Source: GCA-003244245 sp035997545 (GTDB lineage: Bacteria; Actinomycetota; Actinomycetes; Mycobacteriales; Pseudonocardiaceae). From it: 22,286 nucleotides of DNA. A model generated the notes under the pieces. The model did no database searches. It saw only the letters and a list, made by a program, of their open reading frames with translations, and was not told the DNA's origin. Position numbers and translations under genes: made by a program. This document shows positions 1 through 7,063 of this stretch, one piece after another. Within the stretch, counting starts at the first letter, position 1. Each line of letters opens with the position of its first letter. Location of the stretch: the NCBI GenBank assembly GCA_035997545.1, contig DASYIL010000178.1:1-22286 (forward strand). The letters are read 5' to 3'.

Positions 1-2
1 CC

Positions 3-215
3 ACACAAGCCCACCGCGGGCAGACCCTCTCCGTCGGTCGCGGCCTGGTAGGCCTGCGCGAACGAGTCCACGCCGCCGGCGGAAACCTCCACGCAGGACC
101 CCACCACCACGGTGGCCACCGACTGACCGCCACCATCCCCCGCACAGACACCCCGCTCACAGACACCCCGCTCACAGACATCCCGCAGCGGATACTCCTC
201 AACCACCACCAGTAA
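3..215 (+). CDS. Sensor histidine kinase, C-terminal fragment (5' end outside window)
   Basis: The open frame enters from the left edge without a start and ends at TAA 213-215. Its 70 residues include VGRGLVGLRERVHAAGG followed by HAGPHHHGGHRLTATIP. This is the usual end of the ATPase domain of NarL/DesK-class (HisKA_3) sensor kinases: the G2 box GxGLxGxRERV, then GGxLxAGP and a GGxRxxxxIP strand. The kinase would autophosphorylate on a histidine upstream of this window and pass the phosphate to a LuxR-type response regulator, neither of which is visible. After the domain comes a low-complexity tail of about 24 residues containing three copies of TD(T/I)P(L/Q), encoded by a 15-bp tandem repeat. 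Mycobacteria carry F420-biosynthesis genes near whiB2, so a kinase here is a departure from that order. The family call is strong for so short a piece; the partner is unknown. Confidence 0.72.
   Translation, partial: TQAHRGQTLSVGRGLVGLRERVHAAGGNLHAGPHHHGGHRLTATIPRTDTPLTDTPLTDIPQRILLNHHQ
144..188 (+). repeat. 15-bp tandem repeat, 3 units, in the kinase tail
   Basis: The unit ACAGACACCCCGCTC occurs at 144-158 and 159-173, with a diverged third copy at 174-188. It is in frame and encodes TDTPL-TDTPL-TDIPQ. Unit length is a multiple of three, so copy-number change would not break the frame. Confidence 0.85.
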
Positions 216-367
216 CCATCTACACCACCCCGGGCGCGCTCGTCTCGGCAACGGCACGCTCATCGTGCGCTCCACGGGCAGGTCGCGGTGCCCTGCTCCG
301 GCACCCGTGCCTCCCCAGCGTGTCAACCGCGACGCGCCGGGGGAGGAGCCCCAGCGAGGTTCTGGGG

Positions 368-396
368 TTGCAGCCCCGACGACACGGGTGTAATCA
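368..396 (+). promoter_or_regulatory. Possible whiB promoter (-35 TTGCAG, -10 TAATCA)
   Basis: TTGCAG at 368-373 and TAATCA at 391-396 are 17 bases apart, the normal housekeeping-sigma spacing. The -10 lacks the usual final T, so the match is only fair. The rest of 216-475 shows no gene I can support apart from the small ORF at 454-483. Confidence 0.22.
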
Positions 397-453
397 CAGG
401 CTTGTTATTCTTCGGCCTCAGCCCGGGGAGTGCGCGAACCGGGGAGGAACTCT

Positions 454-483
454 ATGGCGAGGAGGGCGGACCGCCATGGATGA
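454..483 (+). CDS. Possible 9-residue leader ORF overlapping the whiB start
   Basis: ATG 454 opens a nine-codon frame (MARRADRHG, TGA 481-483). It follows GGGGAGG at 441-447 with a six-base gap, a better-placed ribosome-binding site than that of whiB itself. The stop lies eight bases inside whiB, which starts at 476 in another frame, so terminating ribosomes could reinitiate on whiB. The peptide is arginine-rich (three Arg of nine residues) but resembles no leader I know. It may be chance in GC-rich DNA. Confidence 0.28.
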   Translation: MARRADRHG

Positions 484-805
484 GATGGACAAGGACCGGG
501 GTGCGGATGGGGGAGACGAGCAGCCGCGCCGCTGGGTCCCAGCGTCCGATATCCCCTTGCTGGCCAACCTGTTCGATGATCCTGACCAGCAGGAGTGGCA
601 GGAGCGGGCGCTGTGCGCCCAGACCGATCCCGAGGCGTTCTTCCCCGAGAAAGGCGGCTCGACCAGGGAAGCGAAGCTGATTTGCCAGGGATGCGAGGTA
701 CGAGCCGAGTGCCTGGAGTACGCGCTGGCTTTCGACGAGCGGTTCGGCATCTGGGGCGGCTTGTCGGAGCGGGAGCGCCGCAGGCTCAAACGCCGCGTGG
801 TCTGA
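476..805 (+). CDS. whiB2: WhiB-family iron-sulfur regulator, WhiB2/WhmD type
   Basis: The product (109 aa) is a WhiB-like [4Fe-4S] protein. The four cluster cysteines are C47, C70, C73 and C79 (C-x22-C-x2-C-x5-C), followed by the GIWGG turn at 91-95 and the basic helix SERERRRLKRR. The stretches ALCAQTDPEAFFPEKGGS and EVRAECLEYALAFDERFG are almost identical to the WhiB/WhiB2 subgroup, whose members control septation and sporulation with WhiA or sigma-factor region 4; that role is known for the family and inferred here. I set the start at ATG 476 behind GGAGGG (461-466). An upstream in-frame start at 320 would add 52 residues without family likeness, and ATG 485 is also possible. The first 40 residues are acidic and variable, as is usual. 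The adjacent GT-like gene follows after 84 bases. Confidence 0.93.
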   Translation: MDEMDKDRGADGGDEQPRRWVPASDIPLLANLFDDPDQQEWQERALCAQTDPEAFFPEKGGSTREAKLICQGCEVRAECLEYALAFDERFGIWGGLSERERRRLKRRVV

Positions 806-889
806 GGGCTCGACCTCCCGGCGTACGCGCCGGTGGTTCAGGGACGTACCGTGTGCCCCCACCAACGGGGATGGATAGGAGGGGTCGGC

Positions 890-3112
890 GTGTCGGGCGC
901 TGCTGGCGAGCCTCCTGGTGACGACAACGCCCGCTCGGTGCGGCCAGTGCCGCCCTCGGATGGCGTGCTCAGCCCCAACACAGTCGTGGCACCGATAGCG
1001 GTGAGTGGCCCAAGCAACGACCCAGGCGAGGTTGTTACGCGAACCCGGCCCCGGCCGTCACCGCTGCCCAGGAATTCCGGCACCGACACGCCTCAGGACG
1101 CCACCGAGGGTAGCGACTCGGTCGAGTTGGCGCTGGTGGACATCGGGATCGGCACGCGCATTCGGGAATTCTTGCTCGCCCCGCCCGCGCTGCTCACGAT
1201 GGCGATGACGGTGCTCGCTGTGCTGGTGAACCGCCATCGGCTGGGACTGGACTTGGCCGGTGGCCGGCTGTTCCCCATGGAGAGCCTGCTCGAGACCTGG
1301 TCGTCTTATCTGGCCTCCTGGCACCCGATCGGCGGCGGGAGCGCGGCGCCTCCGCCGGCTGCGCTGGCAGTGCTCGGCGTGCTCAGCTTGCCGGTGGGGT
1401 CGCCGGCTGCCGCGGTGTCGCTGCTCCTGCTGGGCGCGCTGCCGTTGGCCACCCTGTCTGCCTACCGGGCCACGTGCGCGCTACCGGTCAGCCGCGCGCG
1501 TCGCGCGCTGGCCGCAGCCGGGTACGCCTTGCTCCCGCCGGCCATCGCTGGGCTGGCACAGGGCCGGCTGGACGTGGTGCTGGTGCACCTGCTGCTGCCC
1601 CTCGTACTGGCCGGTTCTGTCGCCGTGCTGCGCGGTGGAACCGTCGGGCGATCGGGCGGTTGGCTGTCCACCGCGGCCGGCACCGCGCTCGGCCTTACCG
1701 TGATCGGCGCGTTCGCCCCCCTGATGCACCTGCTGGTACTGACAGTGGTGCTCATCGGTTTCGTCGTGGTCCCAGCCCCCCGGGTGGCGACGCTGCGCCG
1801 TGCGGTCGGGCTGTTCGCAGTGGTGCTGCTGCCGCTGGGCTTGCTCATGCCGTGGCCGGCGGTGGTGATCCAACGCCCCTCGGTGCTGCTGCACGGGGTG
1901 GGCGCAGTGGTGCCCGAGCAGGTGCCTGGCTGGCTGCAGCTGCTCGCCCTGGACCCCGGTGGACCGGGCGCCGCACCGTGGGTGGGCGCGGTGGTGCTGA
2001 TCGCGGCGGTGATCGCGTTGGTCGCCCGGCCGTCCTGGGCGATGCTGCCGGGTCTGGGGCTGGTGCTGCTCGGCGCCGCTGCGGTGGTGCTGCTCGTTCA
2101 GTCGCCGATGCGGCCGCTGGCCGGCGGGGACCCCCGGCCGGGATCCACCGCGGGTGCTCTGCTGCTAATCGGCTGCGGGTTGGTGTGGATCGTGTTACTA
2201 GCTGGTAGCGCTGTGACGCCAGGTCGGGCGCTGACACCAGGTCGGGCGCTGACACCAGGTCGGGCGCTGTCTGTCGCGCCGTGGGTCGGGGTAGGCGCGC
2301 TGTCGGTCACAGCGGTGGCGATAGGGGCTAGCGGTCCCCTCACTGCCGGTCCGCCAGCTGGCCTGCCCGTACTGGCCCCGTCGTTGACCGCAGAGCTGGC
2401 GCGGTCCGGGACCTCGGTTCTGGTTGTCGGCGCCCAGGGCGAGCCGGTGCGACTGACCAGGTCGCGGACCGCGCGCTTTGGCGACGACGACATCGCCCCG
2501 CTACGCGCCACCGGGGCTCGGCTGGAGCGGGTAGCCGCTGCGCTGCGGGCCGGGCAACCGGGAGAGACCTCAGCTGCGATCTCCGACGTGGCTGCCAGCG
2601 GGGTGCAGTTCGTGGTGCTAGACACCGCAGCGCAGGGTGCTCGAGCCCTCGCCGCGGCCGGACCACTGGCTAAGTCAGCGCCCCAGACGGCGGACGGCAA
2701 GCCCGTGTTGCGGGTTACCCGACCGGTCCCGGGAGCTGAGCTGCTGGGACCCGCGCTGGCCGTGCAGGCGCGGATCGGCGCTGCCCCGCCCATCGAGCCC
2801 GGGGTCAGCGGGGTACTGGCGCCCGCTGCGGCACCGCAGGTAGCGGTGCAGGTTGCGCCCGGCGCGGAGGGCAGGTTGCTCGTGATCGCGGCCAACGACG
2901 AACCAGGCTGGCGGGCCAGCGTGAACGGCCGCGGGGTGCCTGTGGTGCGTGGCTGGGGGCACCAGGTCGCGGTCCCATTGCAGGGCATTGCGGCAGAAAT
3001 ACGAGTGGACCGCTCGGATGTCACCCGCAACGCACTATTGCTTGCCGAGGGCGCGGTGTTCCTGCTGGTTGCGGGTGCCGCGCTACCCTCCCGGCGCGGC
3101 GTAGCCGGATAG
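890..3112 (+). CDS. Multi-membrane protein like the C-terminal half of actinobacterial GT2-fusion proteins; GT2 domain absent
   Basis: A 740-residue protein. The first 80 or so residues are proline/serine-rich and probably disordered. Then come RLGLDLAGGRLFPMESLLET and SYLASWHPIGGGSAAPPPAA, followed by many Leu/Val/Ala-rich membrane segments to about residue 460, and a soluble region with one last membrane helix (LLAEGAVFLLVAGAALPSRR). From memory, this LDLAGGRL...SWHP layout is the membrane half of about 1,100-residue proteins encoded beside whiB in actinomycetes, whose N-terminal 300 or so residues are a family-2 glycosyltransferase. No GT2 motif (DxD, QxxRW-like) is visible here and whiB lies directly upstream, so the catalytic half is missing. 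A role in envelope polysaccharide transfer is inference. The start GTG 890 follows AGGAGGGG (877-884); GTG 833 has no ribosome-binding site. It converges on the metallopeptidase-like gene with 15 bases between. Confidence 0.68.
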   Translation: MSGAAGEPPGDDNARSVRPVPPSDGVLSPNTVVAPIAVSGPSNDPGEVVTRTRPRPSPLPRNSGTDTPQDATEGSDSVELALVDIGIGTRIREFLLAPPALLTMAMTVLAVLVNRHRLGLDLAGGRLFPMESLLETWSSYLASWHPIGGGSAAPPPAALAVLGVLSLPVGSPAAAVSLLLLGALPLATLSAYRATCALPVSRARRALAAAGYALLPPAIAGLAQGRLDVVLVHLLLPLVLAGSVAVLRGGTVGRSGGWLSTAAGTALGLTVIGAFAPLMHLLVLTVVLIGFVVVPAPRVATLRRAVGLFAVVLLPLGLLMPWPAVVIQRPSVLLHGVGAVVPEQVPGWLQLLALDPGGPGAAPWVGAVVLIAAVIALVARPSWAMLPGLGLVLLGAAAVVLLVQSPMRPLAGGDPRPGSTAGALLLIGCGLVWIVLLAGSAVTPGRALTPGRALTPGRALSVAPWVGVGALSVTAVAIGASGPLTAGPPAGLPVLAPSLTAELARSGTSVLVVGAQGEPVRLTRSRTARFGDDDIAPLRATGARLERVAAALRAGQPGETSAAISDVAASGVQFVVLDTAAQGARALAAAGPLAKSAPQTADGKPVLRVTRPVPGAELLGPALAVQARIGAAPPIEPGVSGVLAPAAAPQVAVQVAPGAEGRLLVIAANDEPGWRASVNGRGVPVVRGWGHQVAVPLQGIAAEIRVDRSDVTRNALLLAEGAVFLLVAGAALPSRRGVAG
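2216..2269 (+). repeat. 18-bp tandem repeat, 3 units, inside the membrane protein
   Basis: The unit ACACCAGGTCGGGCGCTG occurs at 2234-2251 and 2252-2269, with a one-base variant at 2216-2233. It encodes TPGRAL three times in a loop between two hydrophobic segments and keeps the frame. Confidence 0.9.
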
Positions 3113-3127
3113 TCCACCGCCGCGGTG

Positions 3128-3613
3128 TCAGCCCCCGTGAGCGGGGCCGTCGATGACGTCCGGATCGATGCTCAAGTAGTTTGCGACCTGCTCGACAAGT
3201 ACCTCGTGCACGAGGTCGGACAGGTCGCCGCCGTCTTGAGCTCGCGTCTCCAGCGGCCGTCGGTACAGCACGATCCGGGCCCGGGTGGGCAGACCCGCGC
3301 GGTCAACCCCAGCTGGGATGAGGCGGGCCAGCGGGATCTTGCCGTCCTCCACCACATCGCTGCCCCAGGTGACCGTGGTCGGATCGCAGTCAGTGACCTC
3401 TGGCACCTCGTCGACAGCGATATCGAGGTTTTCCAGCTCGGTGTGCCAGCGCTCGTCGATCGGTTCGAGGGCGTCCAGCACGATCGCGTCGAACCGCTCC
3501 GCGCGGCTGCGGGCCGCAGGCAGCGTGGGGGGAAACAGCAGCCCCCGGACCCCGCGACCGCGCCGGTCTCGGCGTCTGCGTACCGACGAGCGAGCGGACC
3601 GGGTGACCGTCAT
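3128..3613 (-). CDS. Metallopeptidase-like (DUF1025/zincin-like) protein with degenerate zinc site
   Basis: The 161-residue product starts with a very basic tail (RRRRDRRGRG), then LLFPPTLPAARSRAERFD and ARLIPAGVDRAGLPTRARIV, and ends LVHEVLVEQVANYLSIDPDV. This is the small zincin-like family annotated as 'metallopeptidase family protein', next to DUF3499 and whiB2 in mycobacteria (Rv3259 type). In related proteins the last helix reads HExxHH; at the aligned place this one has E141-Q142-x-x-N145. The HE at 136-137 is out of register and has no second histidine. As I recall the mycobacterial orthologue is likewise degenerate, so this may be a non-catalytic subfamily. ATG at 3613 is chosen although no clear ribosome-binding site precedes it; there is no better start before the conserved region. 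It is divergent from DUF3499, with 90 bases between. The substrate is unknown. Confidence 0.75.
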   Translation of the reverse strand: MTVTRSARSSVRRRRDRRGRGVRGLLFPPTLPAARSRAERFDAIVLDALEPIDERWHTELENLDIAVDEVPEVTDCDPTTVTWGSDVVEDGKIPLARLIPAGVDRAGLPTRARIVLYRRPLETRAQDGGDLSDLVHEVLVEQVANYLSIDPDVIDGPAHGG

Positions 3614-3690
3614 CCGTCGAGACTACGCCGGGAACGCATCGGCCAGTTTGATCCTCCGCGCGCCTGCCCCACCCGGTGGAATCTGCGCGC

Positions 3691-3696
3691 TATGGT
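3691..3696 (+). promoter_or_regulatory. -10 box TATGGT for a leaderless DUF3499 transcript
   Basis: TATGGT fits the actinobacterial TANNNT -10 and ends seven bases before GTG 3704, where transcription would start on the codon itself. No Shine-Dalgarno sequence is present. No convincing -35 is seen 17-18 bases upstream. Confidence 0.5.
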
Positions 3697-3703
3697 TCCC
3701 GCC

Positions 3704-4069
3704 GTGCGCAGCGTGCGGCGGTGCTCAAGGACCGGGTGTATAAACTCGGCCGTTGCCACCCTTACGTTCGTGTATGCCGACTCCACAGCGGTGGTGGGCC
3801 CGTTGGCCAGCTATAACGAGCCGCATTCCTATGACCTGTGCGAGCGGCACGCGGTGCGGCTGACCGCTCCACGGGGCTGGGACGTCGTACGTCACGAGGG
3901 TGAGTACGGCGAGCCGGAACCCTCGGTGGACGACCTCACCGCGCTGGCCGAAGCGGTCCGGGAGGCTGGCCGGGTGGACCTCCCGATGGACCCTGTTCTC
4001 CCGGCTCCGGCGACCGGCACCGGCCGCCGCGGTCACCTCAGGGTCCTACCAAACCCCATCGACGACTGA
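3704..4069 (+). CDS. DUF3499 family protein, zinc-ribbon-like
   Basis: The product (121 aa) opens with VRSVRRCSRTGCINSAVATL and continues FVYADSTAVVGPLASYNEPH and DLCERHAVRLTAPRGWDVVR, the signature of DUF3499 (Rv3258c-like), an actinobacterial protein of unknown function. C8-x4-C13 near the start and C-x2-H in DLCERH would form a small metal-binding knuckle. The C-terminal 45 residues are acidic, then Pro/Ala-rich, and end HLRVLPNPIDD. I chose GTG 3704 because the -10 box TATGGT ends seven bases earlier and there is no ribosome-binding site, which indicates a leaderless message. ATG 3692 (four more residues) overlaps that -10 box and is the alternative. The long open frame back to 3125 is a shadow of the minus-strand gene. 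It is invariably close to manB in actinomycetes; its job is not known. Confidence 0.85.
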   Translation: MRSVRRCSRTGCINSAVATLTFVYADSTAVVGPLASYNEPHSYDLCERHAVRLTAPRGWDVVRHEGEYGEPEPSVDDLTALAEAVREAGRVDLPMDPVLPAPATGTGRRGHLRVLPNPIDD

Positions 4070-4088
4070 CCCATTCACCCGTGTCGCA

Positions 4089-4126
4089 TTCAGCGGGCTT
4101 ACCTGCACCCGAATTACCCCGCTGAA
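4089..4126 (+). terminator. 9-bp inverted repeat after DUF3499
   Basis: TTCAGCGGG (4089-4097) and CCCGCTGAA (4118-4126) are perfect arms around a 20-base loop, 19 bases after the DUF3499 stop. There is no T-run, so it could be a T-less actinobacterial terminator or a binding site in front of manB. A -10-like TAACCT lies just downstream at 4142-4147. Confidence 0.38.
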
Positions 4127-4180
4127 CCGCTGAACGCGGGCTAACCTCTCGGTGAGGCCAGACCCAACGTGAGGAGAGCG

Positions 4181-5563
4181 GTGCCCGACCTGTCAGCGAT
4201 AGTGAAGGCCTACGACATCCGCGGTGTCGTCGGTGAGCAGCTGGACTCGGAGGTGGTGCGCGATATCGGCGCGGCCTTCGCCGACCTCGTCAGTGGCCCA
4301 GCGGGTTCGACCGCCGGTTCAGCCGGGCCGCAGGCGGTGGTTATCGGGTATGACATGCGGGACTCCTCGCCCGGTCTGGCTGGCGCATTCGCCGAGGGAG
4401 TGACCGGCCGCGGTCTTGACGTCGTCTCAATCGGGCTGGCCAGCACCGACATGCTCTACTTCGCCTCCGGGCGGCTCGACTTGCCGGGCGCGATGTTCAC
4501 TGCAAGCCACAACCCGGCCCGCTACAACGGCATCAAACTCTGTAGGGCCGGTGCCGCCCCGGTCGGCCAGGACAGCGGGCTGGATGAGATCCGGATCGCG
4601 ATCGAGCGTGGGATCGAGCCGGGACCGGGCGGCGGCAGTGTCATCGTGCGGGACATGCTCGGCGACTACGCCGAGTACCTGCGTTCGCTGGTGGACCTGT
4701 CCGGGATCCGGCCGTTGCGAGTCGTCGTGGACACCGGCAACGGGATGGGTGGGTACACCGTGCCCGCGGTGATCGCGGGACTGCCGCTACACGTCATCCC
4801 GCTGTTCTTCGAACTAGACGGCAACTTCCCGAATCACGAGGCTAACCCGATGAACCCGGCGAACCTGGTGGACCTGCAGGCGGCAGTGCGCGCGTACAGG
4901 GCCGATCTGGGTCTGGCCTTCGACGGTGACGCCGACCGTTGCTTCGTGGTCGACGAGCGCGGCGAGCCGGTGAGCCCCAGCGCGATCACCGCCTTGGTCG
5001 CCACTCGGGAGTTGGCCACCGAACCGGGCGCTACGGTGATCTACAACTTGATCACTTCGCGGGCCGTGCCGGAGATTGTCAGCGAGCACGGCGGGCGGCC
5101 AGTGCGCACCCGGGTCGGCCACTCGTTCATCAAGCAGCGGATGGCGGAAACCGGGGCGATCTTCGGCGGCGAGCATTCCGCACATTACTACTTCCGCGGT
5201 TTCTGGCGCGCCGACTCGGGGATGCTTGCCGCCCTGCACGTGCTCGCCGGGCTGGGCCGGCAGCAGCGCCCGCTGTCGGCGCTGATGGCCGAGTTCAGCC
5301 GCTATACGGCGTCCGGCGAGATCAACTCCACGGTCGACGATCAGCGGGGCAGACTAAAGGCGGTGCGGGAGCGGTTCGCGCCACGGGCCGGCGTCGAGCT
5401 CGATGAGCTCGACGGCCTCACCGTGCGATTGCCCGATGGTTCATGGTTCAACCTGCGCCCGTCGAACACCGAGCCGCTGCTGCGGCTCAATGTCGAGGCC
5501 AGCGACACCGCAGCGGTGGAGGCGCTGCGCGACGAGGTGCTGGCACTAGTGCGAGGTAGGTAG
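4181..5563 (+). CDS. manB: Phosphomannomutase / phosphoglucomutase (ManB)
   Basis: The enzyme moves phosphate between C6 and C1 of mannose (and probably glucose), giving mannose-1-P for GDP-mannose. The product of 460 aa is normal for the alpha-D-phosphohexomutase family. All four sites are intact: the phosphoserine loop TASHNPARYNG with Ser109, the metal loop DGDADR from about 248, the sugar loop GGEHSAHYYF around 330, and the phosphate-binding RPSNTEPLLRLN from 426. GTG 4181 is taken as start because GAGGAG at 4171-4176 precedes it and VPDLSAIVKAYDIRG is the typical beginning; GTG 4169 would place that site inside the gene. A possible promoter -10 (TAACCT, 4142-4147) precedes it. With Trm112-like, SIS and manA it forms the conserved sugar-phosphate block; the stop codon sits inside a hairpin. 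Confidence 0.95.
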   Translation: MPDLSAIVKAYDIRGVVGEQLDSEVVRDIGAAFADLVSGPAGSTAGSAGPQAVVIGYDMRDSSPGLAGAFAEGVTGRGLDVVSIGLASTDMLYFASGRLDLPGAMFTASHNPARYNGIKLCRAGAAPVGQDSGLDEIRIAIERGIEPGPGGGSVIVRDMLGDYAEYLRSLVDLSGIRPLRVVVDTGNGMGGYTVPAVIAGLPLHVIPLFFELDGNFPNHEANPMNPANLVDLQAAVRAYRADLGLAFDGDADRCFVVDERGEPVSPSAITALVATRELATEPGATVIYNLITSRAVPEIVSEHGGRPVRTRVGHSFIKQRMAETGAIFGGEHSAHYYFRGFWRADSGMLAALHVLAGLGRQQRPLSALMAEFSRYTASGEINSTVDDQRGRLKAVRERFAPRAGVELDELDGLTVRLPDGSWFNLRPSNTEPLLRLNVEASDTAAVEALRDEVLALVRGR

Positions 5564-5580
5564 TCCCTCCACGGACTACC
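5559..5580 (+). terminator. 8-bp hairpin spanning the manB stop codon
   Basis: GGTAGTCC (5559-5566) and GGACTACC (5573-5580) are perfect arms with a six-base loop. The TAG stop (5561-5563) is in the left arm. No T-run follows, so full termination is doubtful. A partial stop or an mRNA-stabilising end before the next gene at 5635 is more likely. Confidence 0.45.
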
Positions 5581-5634
5581 GTCGGTCAGTTAAGTGGCCT
5601 TCAAGAGCTACCAACGGTGATGAGGAGGACGGCG

Positions 5635-5877
5635 ATGGTCGTAAACTTGGACTCTCAGCTGATGGGAATTCTGGTCTGCCCGTGCTCGGCGCACGCCGAG
5701 CTGCGCCCCGGTACTGCTGCCGACCCTAATGCTGACGTGTTGACTTGCACCGACTGCGGGCGCAGCTTCCCGGTGACCGATGGCATCCCGGTGTTGCTGC
5801 TCGACGAGGCGTTGCCCGGGACCGGACCTACCTCAGATGACCCAGCTAGCCGAGGTGACCATCGTGGACTGGGGTGA
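5635..5877 (+). CDS. Trm112-family small zinc-ribbon protein
   Basis: An 80-residue protein with LMGILVCPCSAHAEL, LTCTDCGRSFPVTDGIPVLL and a short variable tail. Cys15, Cys17, Cys38 and Cys41 are placed as in Trm112p-like proteins, where they hold a zinc ion; the FPVxDGIPVLL strand is the family hallmark. Eukaryotic Trm112 activates methyltransferases. The bacterial versions are uncharacterised or partner with other enzymes, so the role here is open. ATG 5635 sits six bases after AGGAGG (5623-5628); the earlier in-frame GTG 5617 and ATG 5620 would put that site inside the gene. The TGA shares GTGA with the start of the SIS gene, which indicates translational coupling and a link to mannose metabolism. 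Confidence 0.88.
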   Translation: MVVNLDSQLMGILVCPCSAHAELRPGTAADPNADVLTCTDCGRSFPVTDGIPVLLLDEALPGTGPTSDDPASRGDHRGLG

Positions 5878-7034
5878 GGCTGATGCAACGCGACCGGGCG
5901 TTTGACAGCGACCTGCTCGATGACCCCGGGCGCTTGGAGGCCACCGACACCGGTGGGCTGTTACGCGCCGCGGCCACTGCGGGTGCGCAGGTTCGCTCCA
6001 CCGCATTCGCAGCCGAGGAGGCGGGTCTCGGGCGGCTGGCCGGGGAACGTCCCCGCGCACTGGTGCTACTGACCCGACCGGGCGCAGCACCGGCCGGCGC
6101 ATCGCTGCTGCTGGCGCTACTCGGGCCGTCCTGCCCGGTGCCGGTGGTGATGACACGGTCGGTCCCGATGTGGGTGGGCGCGCTGGACATCGTGCTCGCT
6201 GACACCATCGATCCCGGCGATCGGGAGCTGGCCCAGGGCATCGACCGCGCGGTCCGCCGGGGTGCCCAGGTGGTGCTCACCGCTCCCGCTGACGGCCCGG
6301 TGGCGACCGCGGCAGCAGGTCGATCGGTGCTGCTGGTGCCCCGGATCGAGGTACCGCCCGGGCTGGCGTTGCCACGCACGCTGACCGCCGGGCTGCTGCT
6401 GTTGAACACGCTGGGGCTGCTGGCCACCGACTCCGAGGTGCTGGCCGGCGAGCTGGACCGCGAAGCCGAGCGGGATCACATTGCACACGAGTCCCTCGTC
6501 AACCCCGCCAAGTCGCTGGCGTTGCGATTGACCGAGCGAACTCCGTTGCTGTGGGGTACCGATCCGGTGGCTACCGCGGTGGCCGAGCATTGCGCGGGGA
6601 CGCTCGCCGCGTACGCGGCAGTGGTGGCGCACGCAGCGGGATTCCACGAGGCGGCAGCACTGTCGGCGCTGCGCCGGGAGGCGGACTGCGCTAGCGGGGA
6701 GACAGACGTGTTCCATGATCCATTCGAGGATCAGCCGCAGCTCCGTGGCGCACCAGCGTTCCGGCCGGTGCTGCTGGGTGTGCTCCCGGAGTCCCACCGC
6801 GACCCTGGGCGCCTTGACCCCGGGCACGTTGCGGCGCTGGATGAGTTACCCAGCGCCGACGTGGTCACCGCTGACGAGGAGCTGGTGGTGCGTCCGGGTG
6901 AGCCTGGTGCTGCGGCGTGCGCTGCCGCCGTGCTGGCCCTACGGTTCGACTTCGCCGCGCTGTACCTCGGGTTGGGACGGGGCGTGGTGGGCGGGCGCGG
7001 CTGGGTCGGCTCGGCCGGGTCGGCCATCGGATGA
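5874..7034 (+). CDS. SIS-domain protein, phosphoglucose/phosphomannose isomerase-like
   Basis: The product (386 aa) belongs to the protein encoded between Trm112-like and manA in actinomycetes, related to bifunctional phosphoglucose/phosphomannose isomerase. The N-terminal start DLLDDPGRLEATDTGGLLRA is typical. Residues about 50-200 form the Rossmann-like sugar-isomerase (SIS) part (ALVLLTRPGAAPAG, VPVVMTRSVPMWVGALDIVL), and residues about 210-380 the isomerase-type C-terminal domain (KSLALRLTERTPLLWGTDPV and FDFAALYLGLG). It probably binds a hexose phosphate; activity in this subfamily is not established, and the glucose-type catalytic residues are not obvious. GTG 5874 overlaps the previous stop (GTGA); ATG 5883, behind GGGGTGAGG, is an equally good start. 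Its stop overlaps ATG 7031 (ATGA), so the block continues into manA. Confidence 0.82.
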   Translation: MRLMQRDRAFDSDLLDDPGRLEATDTGGLLRAAATAGAQVRSTAFAAEEAGLGRLAGERPRALVLLTRPGAAPAGASLLLALLGPSCPVPVVMTRSVPMWVGALDIVLADTIDPGDRELAQGIDRAVRRGAQVVLTAPADGPVATAAAGRSVLLVPRIEVPPGLALPRTLTAGLLLLNTLGLLATDSEVLAGELDREAERDHIAHESLVNPAKSLALRLTERTPLLWGTDPVATAVAEHCAGTLAAYAAVVAHAAGFHEAAALSALRREADCASGETDVFHDPFEDQPQLRGAPAFRPVLLGVLPESHRDPGRLDPGHVAALDELPSADVVTADEELVVRPGEPGAAACAAAVLALRFDFAALYLGLGRGVVGGRGWVGSAGSAIG

Positions 7035-7063
7035 GCGAGCAGTCACGCGGCGAAGGAGGGTCT

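Noticed and set aside
2098..3117. Minus-strand open frame of 339 codons
   Set aside because: It is antisense to the membrane protein, has Ala/Pro/Ser/Arg-rich composition with no family likeness, and follows from high GC at third positions.
3125..3691. Long in-frame extension upstream of DUF3499
   Set aside because: It is antisense to the metallopeptidase-like gene. The conserved DUF3499 start and a -10 box lie at 3691-3713.
6917..7063. Upstream extension of manA into the SIS gene
   Set aside because: It overlaps the conserved C-terminus of the SIS protein in another frame. A good ribosome-binding site precedes GTG 7064.
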